Shown here: positions 50,582 to 57,014 of the stretch, one piece after another
How positions within the stretch are numbered: the first letter of the stretch is position 1
Layout of the letters: each line of letters opens with the position of its first letter
Made by a program: the position numbers and the translations under genes
The notes under the pieces: generated by a model
Seen by the model: the letters and a program-made list of their open reading frames with translations, nothing else
What the model was told of the DNA's origin: nothing
The model's database searches: none
DNA from: Comamonadaceae bacterium
GTDB lineage: Bacteria > Pseudomonadota > Gammaproteobacteria > Burkholderiales > Burkholderiaceae_C
Length of the DNA stretch: 64,000 nucleotides
Reading direction: 5' to 3'
Assembly: GCA_947373185.1 (NCBI GenBank)
Contig: CANBWP010000003.1
Span: 1 to 64,000, forward strand

Positions 50582-51037
50582 GTGCTCAGCTTTAAGCTTA
50601 ACGGTAAACCAGCCCAGTCGGCAGCAGATCAATCTGAGCCTTTGCTGCACATCTTGGCCAATGATTTAGGCATCAACGGCCCCAAATTTGGGTGCGGCAA
50701 AGCACAATGTGGTGCCTGCACAGTACTCCTCAATGGCGACCCCATCCGCAGTTGCGTGGTGCCCTTGTCAGCCGCGTCCGGCCGCGCAGTCACCACACTA
50801 GTAGGCCTTGCCCATCAAGGCAAACCCGGCAAGCTGCAACAGGCGTTTATTCATGAACAAGCTGCACAGTGCGGTTACTGCACCTCCGGCATGATCATGC
50901 AAGCGCAAGCACTGCTAGACCGAAATCCTAAGCCGACAGAAGCAGAAGTTCGAACTGGTCTGGACGGCAATTTGTGCCGCTGTGGCGCACACAATCGCAT
51001 CGTTCGTGCTGTGCTGCGTGCAGCCCAAGGAGTTTGA
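50582..51037 (+). CDS. iorA: Isoquinoline 1-oxidoreductase-like small subunit (2 x [2Fe-2S])
   Basis: The electron-transfer subunit of a molybdenum hydroxylase. The 151 residues hold a plant-type [2Fe-2S] site (C38, C43, C46, C58; FGCGKAQCGACTVL) and a second site (C97, C100, C132, C134; CGYCTSGM, LCRCGAHN). The GTG start at 50582 is fixed by AGGAGG at 50569-50574. Its partner gene begins 1 bp after the stop. The real substrate may be an aldehyde or N-heterocycle other than isoquinoline. Confidence 0.88.
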   Translation: MLSFKLNGKPAQSAADQSEPLLHILANDLGINGPKFGCGKAQCGACTVLLNGDPIRSCVVPLSAASGRAVTTLVGLAHQGKPGKLQQAFIHEQAAQCGYCTSGMIMQAQALLDRNPKPTEAEVRTGLDGNLCRCGAHNRIVRAVLRAAQGV

Positions 51038-51038
51038 C

Positions 51039-53282
51039 ATGCAAACCCTTGTAACTTCACGTCGCCAATTTTTAAAAAGCACCGGCGCGCTCACTTTGAG
51101 CTTCAGCATCCCCTTGCTTGATGTTCACTCTCAATCTGCTCAAGCGCCAGAAAAAGTTCGCCTCGCAGGCGATTTGAACACCCACAGAAAACTCAATGCC
51201 TGGCTACGCATTGACAGCGCCACGCAAAGTGTCGAGTTGCGTGTTGGCAAAGTTGAATTGGGCCAAGGTATTTTGACGGCCGTCTCGCAAGTCTGTGCAG
51301 ACGAGTTGGATGTGGACTTCTCTCGCATCAAAATGATCTCGGGAGACACGGCCCTGGTCCCAGATGAAGGTGTCACAGCTGGTTCATTTTCAATGCCCTA
51401 CTGCGCCACAGCGGTTCAAGCGGCAGCGGCTGAGGTTCGCGCCATTTTGTTGAGCCTGGCCAGCGCCAAGTTGGGTCAAGCCCAAGATCAATTGCAGGTG
51501 CAAGATGGTTTGATTCGCGCCAACAACGGCGCGCAAGTTCGCTACTGGGACTTGCTCATTGGCGAGTCGCTGAACCAAGAGGCAACAGGCTTGGTCAAAC
51601 CCAAGCCCATGAGCCAGCACCGCTACATAGGACGGTCCATCCCAAGGCCTGACTTGCAAGCCAAAATCATGGGCGAAGCTATTTTTGTTCAAGATTTACG
51701 ACCCAAAGGCATGCTGTTCGGCCAAGTTGTGCGTCCGCCCAGTCATGGCGCAAGACTTCAATCGATCCCATCCAATGGCATTGACAAAATGCCAGGTGTG
51801 GTCAAAGTGGTTCGCAATGGCAGCTTTCTGGGCGTGATTGCCAAACGCGAAGCGCAGGCCCAAGCAGCAGCGCAAGCGCTTCAAAATATTTGCCAATGGC
51901 AAGTGCCCAAGAACTTGCCACAAACCCACGAAATGTCTGCGTGGCTGCTAAAGACCCCTCCCGACAAAATCATTCCAACCAAGAAACAAGCCAGAGCCAA
52001 TTCGAGCAGCGCCAACACGCCCATCGCACGCGAGATCGAAGCACAGTATTACCGGCCCTATCACATGCATGCATCGATTGGCCCTTCCGCGGCCATGGCC
52101 ACCTTGGACAAGGAAGGCACACTCACCATACAAACACACAGCCAGTCAGTGTTTCAAACCGGTGAAGCCATTGCCAAAATGCTGGGCCTGCCTCTGGCAA
52201 AAGTCCGCATGCAACACGTGCAAGGGTCTGGCTGCTATGGCCACAACATGGCGGACGACGCTGCGGCCGATGCCGCCCTGTTGGCCGTTCAAGTGCCCGG
52301 TCAATCGGTCCGCTTGCAATATTCACGCGAACAAGAGCACGCTTGGGAGCCCTATGGCTCTGCCATGGTGATCAAAACCAAGGCCAGCTTAGACGCCCAA
52401 GGCAATGTGCTCGATTGGGATTACCACTTATGGTCCACGCCACATGGCACAAGGCCCAGCGGCGATCCAGGCAATTTATTGTCTGCCGCCTATTTGGAAA
52501 AACCATTTGCCATGCCGAAGCCGGTCAATGGCGGCGGCCCGAACTATGCAGCCGATCGCAATGCCATTGCGCTGTATGACTTTCCGGGACACAACGTCAC
52601 CACCCATTTCATCACGGAGATGCCACTGCGCGTCTCCTCGACACGGGGATTGGGTGCCTATGCCAATATTTTTGCCATTGAGTCCTTCATGGATGAATTG
52701 GCGCACGCCAGTGGCGCAGACCCCGTTGACTATCGATTGCGTTTTCTGAAAGATCCACGTGCACGTGATGCCTTGGTCAAAGCTGCAGAGAAATTTGGCT
52801 GGACGCAATGGCAAAAAACACCGGGCCGTGGTCGTGGCATTGCGTTTGCCAAATACAAAAACATCGCGGGGTATTGCGCTGTGGCCCTGGAAGTCGAGGT
52901 CAACAAGCAAAATGGTCGGATCCGCGTCTTGCGCGCTGTTGCCAGTGCAGATTGCGGACACATGGTCAATCCTGATGGCGTGAGCAACCAAATTGAAGGT
53001 GGGCTGATTCAGTCTTTGTCATGGACCTTGAAAGAAGAAGTCCAGATGGATGAAGCCCGCGTTTTGTCTCGCGACTGGAACAGTTACCCCATCCTGACTT
53101 TCTCTGAAATCCCCCCCATTGAGGTGGTGCTGATCGACAGGCCGGGGCAGCCCTTCTTGGGCACCGGTGAAGCTTCTCAAGGCCCCACGGGTGCGGCCCT
53201 CGCCAATGCGGTGTTTGATGCCACAGGCGTGCGCTTTAGAACCTTGCCCTTGACACCCGATCGTGTTTTGCAGTCTTTGTAA
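51039..53282 (+). CDS. iorB: Isoquinoline 1-oxidoreductase-like large subunit (molybdopterin-binding)
   Basis: The catalytic subunit of a xanthine-oxidase-family molybdenum hydroxylase, 747 residues. It begins with a Tat signal (S7-R-R-Q-F-L-K13), so the IorAB pair is probably exported folded, with IorA hitch-hiking. Cofactor-binding regions include GSGCYGHNMADDAAADAAL and the C-terminal GTGEASQGPTGAA, whose Glu is the catalytic base. AAGGAG precedes the ATG at 51039. There is no FAD subunit, so electrons probably go to a cytochrome or similar. No maturation chaperone gene is adjacent. Confidence 0.88.
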   Translation: MQTLVTSRRQFLKSTGALTLSFSIPLLDVHSQSAQAPEKVRLAGDLNTHRKLNAWLRIDSATQSVELRVGKVELGQGILTAVSQVCADELDVDFSRIKMISGDTALVPDEGVTAGSFSMPYCATAVQAAAAEVRAILLSLASAKLGQAQDQLQVQDGLIRANNGAQVRYWDLLIGESLNQEATGLVKPKPMSQHRYIGRSIPRPDLQAKIMGEAIFVQDLRPKGMLFGQVVRPPSHGARLQSIPSNGIDKMPGVVKVVRNGSFLGVIAKREAQAQAAAQALQNICQWQVPKNLPQTHEMSAWLLKTPPDKIIPTKKQARANSSSANTPIAREIEAQYYRPYHMHASIGPSAAMATLDKEGTLTIQTHSQSVFQTGEAIAKMLGLPLAKVRMQHVQGSGCYGHNMADDAAADAALLAVQVPGQSVRLQYSREQEHAWEPYGSAMVIKTKASLDAQGNVLDWDYHLWSTPHGTRPSGDPGNLLSAAYLEKPFAMPKPVNGGGPNYAADRNAIALYDFPGHNVTTHFITEMPLRVSSTRGLGAYANIFAIESFMDELAHASGADPVDYRLRFLKDPRARDALVKAAEKFGWTQWQKTPGRGRGIAFAKYKNIAGYCAVALEVEVNKQNGRIRVLRAVASADCGHMVNPDGVSNQIEGGLIQSLSWTLKEEVQMDEARVLSRDWNSYPILTFSEIPPIEVVLIDRPGQPFLGTGEASQGPTGAALANAVFDATGVRFRTLPLTPDRVLQSL

Positions 53283-53299
53283 CGACTCAGGAAAAGACC

Positions 53300-53500
53300 A
53301 TGTCTGACATACGCCCGACTTCGCAACGCCCGCCCATTGAGCGTGCCCCCATGGAACGCGCCAAACCCACGGAAAGGCCGCGTCACGAGGCCGCCGTCCA
53401 CAACGCAAGCAAGCGGGCTGAAACCAAACCAGTCGTGGCAGGGCATGACATGCCCCAAACAGACAAGCCCAAAGGAGGCCATGTCGACGTCAGAGTTTGA
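53300..53500 (+). CDS. Small disordered hypothetical protein
   Basis: A 66-residue, Pro/Arg/Glu/Lys-rich sequence without hydrophobic core (MSDIRPTSQRPPIERAPMER). GGAAAAG is well placed before the ATG, 17 bp after iorB. A second overlapping frame (53337-53561) is also open, so coding status is not certain. No family recognised. Confidence 0.45.
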   Translation: MSDIRPTSQRPPIERAPMERAKPTERPRHEAAVHNASKRAETKPVVAGHDMPQTDKPKGGHVDVRV

Positions 53501-53573
53501 GCTGCTGCAAAGCTTCGCTCTGGGTCCATGGCTTAAACTCGGGCATTCAACATTGACCTAGAAAGCACATCAC

Positions 53574-54287
53574 ATGGGCGCGCAGTGGAAAGCAAAAGGC
53601 AAGGCACAAGCTGCCGACGCAAGGGGCAAACTTTTTGGTCGCTTGGCCAAAGACATCATGATGGCGGCCAAGAATGGTCCAGACCCTGCGGCCAATTCGC
53701 GTTTGCGATTGGTGGTGGAACAGGCCCGCAAAGTCTCTATGCCCAAAGACACCTTGGATCGGGCCATCAAAAAAGGCGCGGGTCTCCTAGGCGATCCTGT
53801 CCAATTTGAACGCGTCATTTACGAAGGCTTTGCACCGCATCAAGTGCCTGTCATGGTGGAGGCGCTCACCGACAACCTCAACCGGACAGCCTCTGAAGTT
53901 CGTGTGCTGTTTCGCAAAGGGCAGTTGGGCACTTCGGGTTCTGTGTCTTGGGATTTTGAGCATGTGGGCTTGATTGAAGCCGAACCTGCACAGGCAGGCG
54001 CAGACGCAGAGTTGGCGGCCATTGAAGCTGGCGCGCAAGACTTTGAACCTGCCGACGAAGATGGCATGACGGTGTTCATCACTGACCCGACCGACTTAGA
54101 CTTGGTCAGCAAAGCCTTGCCCGATCATGGGTTTACAGTGGTGTCCAACAAGCTGGGTTACAAGCCCAAGAACCCCGTCAACCCCGCTAACCTCAGTGCA
54201 GAACAGCTTGAAGAAGTTGAAAATTTCTTGGCCGCCATTGATGGCAATGACGATGTGCAAAACGTTTTTGTCGGTTTGGCCGATTAA
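53574..54287 (+). CDS. YebC/PmpR-family protein
   Basis: A 237-residue protein of the family described as transcriptional regulators and, more recently, as translation factors relieving ribosome stalling. [20 protein letters not shown] is a lysine-rich YebC start with two differences from the usual [48 protein letters not shown] and [19 protein letters not shown] are all family blocks. The diverged N-terminus suggests the second YebC paralog rather than the ruvC-linked one. Confidence 0.88.
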   Translation: MGAQWKAKGKAQAADARGKLFGRLAKDIMMAAKNGPDPAANSRLRLVVEQARKVSMPKDTLDRAIKKGAGLLGDPVQFERVIYEGFAPHQVPVMVEALTDNLNRTASEVRVLFRKGQLGTSGSVSWDFEHVGLIEAEPAQAGADAELAAIEAGAQDFEPADEDGMTVFITDPTDLDLVSKALPDHGFTVVSNKLGYKPKNPVNPANLSAEQLEEVENFLAAIDGNDDVQNVFVGLAD

Positions 54288-54313
54288 GCCGTTTTAAATC
54301 AAGTCGATTCCGT

Positions 54314-54586
54314 TCAGTGCGCAGCGGGTTTGGGTTTGTCTGCGCCAGCGGCCTTGACCAAGCACACGATCTTGGCTGGTTTTTCTTTGTACTCAAACTT
54401 GGGGCACGCATCAGGGTTGCTGTTTTTTTCAACGGCATGCGGCAAGGATTCTGGCGTTGATTTAGGCCGTGTGATTTTCTCGGGAATGGCCGATCTTTCA
54501 GGGGCTTTTTTGTCGTCGGCTTTGGGAGCGTCATTGGCAAACGCGTTCAAAGTACACAACATGGCCAACATTAAAACGAATTTCAT
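54314..54586 (-). CDS. Small secreted hypothetical protein
   Basis: A 90-residue protein. A signal peptide (MKFVLMLAMLCTLNAFA, likely cut after AFA) is followed by a Lys/Pro/Asp-rich mature part with two cysteines (PDACPKFEYKEKPAKIVCLV). I chose ATG 54586 because it begins the signal peptide; the frame extends 28 codons upstream without conserved features. A 13-bp repeat and the candidate RNA gene lie upstream on the same strand. Confidence 0.65.
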   Translation of the reverse strand: MKFVLMLAMLCTLNAFANDAPKADDKKAPERSAIPEKITRPKSTPESLPHAVEKNSNPDACPKFEYKEKPAKIVCLVKAAGADKPKPAAH

Positions 54587-54632
54587 GAATGCTCTCGGTT
54601 CATTGTGCCAAAACTCGACCCTCTCAATGGGA

Positions 54633-54664
54633 GCAGGAGAAGAGTGCAGGAGAAGGGTGCAGGA
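54633..54664. repeat. 13-bp tandem repeat, 2.5 copies
   Basis: GCAGGAGAAG recurs at 54633 and 54646, with a third partial copy (GCAGGA) at 54659, in the leader region of the small secreted-protein gene. Purine-rich on the + strand. Confidence 0.7.
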
Positions 54665-54719
54665 TTTCATCTAGGCTGAGATCATCATCATAAACGGCAA
54701 GGACGGCAAGTGCAGTTCA

Positions 54720-54753
54720 TAAAAAAGCCCGGCCAGTTCTGTCTGACCGGGCT
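54720..54753 (-). terminator. Terminator of the candidate small RNA
   Basis: On the minus strand AGCCCGGUCAG pairs with CUGGCCGGGCU (11 bp including one G-U) around a 6-nt loop, followed by six T (54726-54721). It lies about 134 nt upstream of the secreted-protein start. Confidence 0.88.
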
Positions 54754-54876
54754 CGACGATGGGCACAAGAGGTCCAAAGTCTGATGCATCTCAGACGGCG
54801 CTTAACGCTGCCTGGACGCGAAGCAGCAGAGATGCCGCTCAGGAGGTGAATGCGAACTCAGATTTCTCAGAGACGC
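54720..54876 (-). ncRNA. Candidate small RNA with own promoter and terminator (unidentified)
   Basis: About 157 nt on the minus strand. Upstream is TTGACC-17-TAAGAT; the 3' end is a strong terminator hairpin plus six T. Between them are hairpins I can trace by eye: GCGGCA/UGCUGC with a UCUC loop, GUCUGA/UCAGAC, and GUCCA/UGGAC closing a junction that contains the second hairpin. The stretch AUUCACCUCCUGA appears unpaired and matches the 16S anti-Shine-Dalgarno end. I recognise no family: it lacks the SRP RNA core, RNase P motifs and the 6S closing stem. Since the small secreted-protein gene lies downstream, it could also be an attenuated leader of that gene. Confidence 0.6.
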
Positions 54877-54882
54877 AGGGCC

Positions 54883-54911
54883 ATCTTAGGACGGCGTGTC
54901 GGTTCGGTCAA
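54883..54911 (-). promoter_or_regulatory. Promoter of the candidate small RNA
   Basis: TTGACC (54911-54906) and TAAGAT (54888-54883) are spaced by exactly 17 bp on the minus strand. Transcription would start near 54876. It is one of the best sigma-70 matches in the window. Confidence 0.7.
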
Positions 54912-55000
54912 GACTGCGGCATGCTGAAATGCTTTGGTTTGATGAAGCTTTGCGTAAAATCAAAAAACACAGACCCTGTCTCAACACACTGTTCGACACC

Positions 55001-55471
55001 ATGGCCAAACTTCCGGACAAACTTCTCCCAGAAAGCTGGCACACATACTTTGCCATGCAAGCCAACAATGCCGCATGGGACCTGGCGCAAACCACGGCGG
55101 ATGCGATCAGTCGGCTTGACCTTCTAGACGCCGCGCACGCCTCGGCTTGGCATTGGCGCCAAGTGGGCACAGAACTCAATCACATGCGCAGCGGCATGCT
55201 GCTGGCCATGGTTCATTCACGCATGGGCATGGGCGCCAGCGCTTGGGCTTATGCCCAGCCCATGCACGCGTTCTTTGTGGGCAAAGCGGACACCCCCGAT
55301 TGGGAATTGGCCTTTGCGCATGTCATCTATGCGATGGCGGCGCATGCCAACGGCCAGGATCAGGTATTTCGAGATGCTTTCCCAGCCGCCGTTCAAAGTT
55401 TGAATGCCATCCAAGACCCAGAAGATCGGGCTGTTGTTCAAAAAACTTTTGGGTTCATGCCAAAACCTTGA
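55001..55471 (+). CDS. Hypothetical soluble protein, TPR-like helical character
   Basis: A 156-residue, mostly helical protein beginning MAKLPDKLLPESWHTYFAMQ and rich in Ala, Met and Trp (ASAWAYAQPMHAFFVGKAD). The even helix pattern suggests a tetratricopeptide-like fold; no family recognised. The frame is open back to 54896 and ATG 54929 is an alternative. I prefer 55001 because a TTGGTT-15-TAAAAT promoter-like pair (54934-54960) falls between the two. Length and start are uncertain. Confidence 0.6.
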   Translation: MAKLPDKLLPESWHTYFAMQANNAAWDLAQTTADAISRLDLLDAAHASAWHWRQVGTELNHMRSGMLLAMVHSRMGMGASAWAYAQPMHAFFVGKADTPDWELAFAHVIYAMAAHANGQDQVFRDAFPAAVQSLNAIQDPEDRAVVQKTFGFMPKP

Positions 55472-55500
55472 ATCCAAAGTGGGGCCTGCGCCCGTCTGAT

Positions 55501-55532
55501 GCACATTGGCACATTGGCACATTGGCACATTG
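55501..55532. repeat. Four perfect tandem copies of an 8-bp unit
   Basis: GCACATTG is repeated four times without mismatch, ending 4 bp before the Shine-Dalgarno (AAGGAG, 55537-55542) of the DUF6249 gene. Such repeats change copy number by slippage; here that would alter the leader, not the reading frame. Confidence 0.95.
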
Positions 55533-55547
55533 AATCAAGGAGACATC

Positions 55548-55952
55548 ATGGATTTTGGAACCACCCTCAAACACCTGGCCCCGTTTGCCATACCCCTGTT
55601 GGCCTTGTGCATCCCCATCATTGCCCTCATTGTGCGGGGCATCGAGCGCATGAAACGCAACCAACACTTGCATGAAACCATCAGACAACTCTCTGACAAA
55701 GGCTTGTCGGTACCGCCCGAACTGATTCAGGCCGTTGTGACGGATCCTGTGAGTCAAGCCAAAACATGGACTCCCACTGCTCAATTGCGCTCAGGCATCA
55801 TCAATGTATCGATTGGCATTGGTTTGATGCTTCTTTTCCAAGGGATGCCCCCAGAAAAAAATTGGCTCTGGGTGATTGGCGCGACTCCCTTCATGATTGG
55901 TTTGGGCTTTTTGGTCATCTGGTGGATTGAATCGCGCAAAAGTACGCAGTAA
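55548..55952 (+). CDS. DUF6249-type small membrane protein
   Basis: A 134-residue membrane protein with one N-terminal helix (about 10-28) and two C-terminal helices (about 83-98 and 108-128). The central cytoplasmic segment HETIRQLSDKGLSVPPELIQ is typical of DUF6249. Related genes usually stand next to an ECF sigma-factor gene, and a sigma remnant follows here. AAGGAG precedes ATG 55548. Function unknown. Confidence 0.75.
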   Translation: MDFGTTLKHLAPFAIPLLALCIPIIALIVRGIERMKRNQHLHETIRQLSDKGLSVPPELIQAVVTDPVSQAKTWTPTAQLRSGIINVSIGIGLMLLFQGMPPEKNWLWVIGATPFMIGLGFLVIWWIESRKSTQ

Positions 55953-55954
55953 GA

Positions 55955-56317
55955 CAAGGTCCGCCACGCCATCTATCGCCGCGCCATGACCGTCATGCCG
56001 GCGCCCACCGATCTTTGGGCCAATTCAAATTCGAAGCCAGTTTCAAAACCTGGGTTCTGGCCATCGCCAGAAACACATTCTTTGACCAAGCTCGATTGGC
56101 CAGTTATGCGGCATCGCATGCAAGCCTTGAAGCGCAAGACCCAGGACATGACAGCAGTGGCCAAGAAGCAGCATCCCACACAGAAGCGCAGCAAATGTTT
56201 GCGATCGATTTGCAATCCGCACTTCAAGTGCTGAGTGCCACCGGTTGGAGAAAGTTCGATCTTGCTGATTGCTATGATGGCGTCGAGCTGGCAGTGCCAA
56301 CGCACATGGGTGCATGA
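55955..56317 (+). pseudogene. Remnant of an ECF sigma-factor gene
   Basis: One frame (from about 56015) reads FKFEASFKTWVLAIARNTFF, a good match to sigma region 2.3-2.4. A linker follows, then a degraded region-4-like segment (LQSALQVL...FDLADCYDGVELA) ending at TGA 56315-56317. There is no ATG before the match, region 2.1-2.2 is absent, and the preceding bases in another frame read AIYRRAM, suggesting a frameshift or deletion. It probably once formed a sigma/DUF6249 module. The 55953-56356 stretch holds no other gene that I can see. Confidence 0.5.
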
Positions 56318-56356
56318 ACACTGAGCCATCGAATTTTTCAAATTGCCTGGACGCAC

Positions 56357-56950
56357 ATGACCCAAGACAAAAAAGGCAGCCGCTACTGGGATGACCGGTT
56401 TGCAACATCTGCTTATGCCTACGGCGAACAAGCCAATGACTTTTTGGTCTGGGCTGCACCGCAAGTCAAAAAAGGCAAAGCCATTTCGTTGAGCGAAGGT
56501 GAAGGCCGCAACGCGGTGTACTTGGCGCAACTGGGCTTTGAAGTTACCGCCGTTGATTTTTCAAGCGTCGGCTTGGCCAAGGCACAAGCACTGGCTGACA
56601 AGCATCATGTCAAGATTGAATGCCGCTTGATGGACCTCCAAGACCTGAACCTTGAGCCTGAAAATTGGGATTTGGTGGTCAGTATTTTTTCCCAGCCCGA
56701 CGCGCCCATCCGCCAAAGATTGAATGCGCAATTGGCCAGCAGTTTGAAACCAGGCGGCGCATTCATTCTCGAATCCAAAGTTTCGGAAGACGACACCGCT
56801 GCCGGCAAATATCCAGGCGCGGCCATTTTGATCAACGAAATTGCGCCCTTGCAGGTCACATTTTCAAACCAAGGTGCACGTGATTTGTCAGAAGGCACAT
56901 ATCACGTGGGTTCGCATACCACTGCACAACTGCTTGCATTTAGAGCCTGA
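56357..56950 (+). CDS. Class I SAM-dependent methyltransferase (TehB-like)
   Basis: A 197-residue small-molecule methyltransferase. It starts SRYWDDRFATSAYAYGEQAN, a pattern seen in TehB-like proteins. The SAM site is LSEGEGRNAVYLAQLGFEVTAVD (about 46-68), and LKPGGAFILES is the usual late strand. Possible substrates are thiols or metalloids; none is proven. It follows the sigma remnant. Confidence 0.82.
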   Translation: MTQDKKGSRYWDDRFATSAYAYGEQANDFLVWAAPQVKKGKAISLSEGEGRNAVYLAQLGFEVTAVDFSSVGLAKAQALADKHHVKIECRLMDLQDLNLEPENWDLVVSIFSQPDAPIRQRLNAQLASSLKPGGAFILESKVSEDDTAAGKYPGAAILINEIAPLQVTFSNQGARDLSEGTYHVGSHTTAQLLAFRA

Positions 56951-57014
56951 TCTACTTTTTATGCGCCAATAGAACGCATGATGGAATGCCCAGCTCTGAT
57001 GAAAAGGCGTTCAG

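Noticed and set aside
54720-54876. Identification of the candidate RNA as 6S, SRP or RNase P RNA
   Set aside because: UCUCUGAGA near the 5' end and GCGGCAUCUC recall 6S RNA, but they are in the wrong order and the 5' and 3' ends do not form the long closing stem. SRP and RNase P core motifs are absent.
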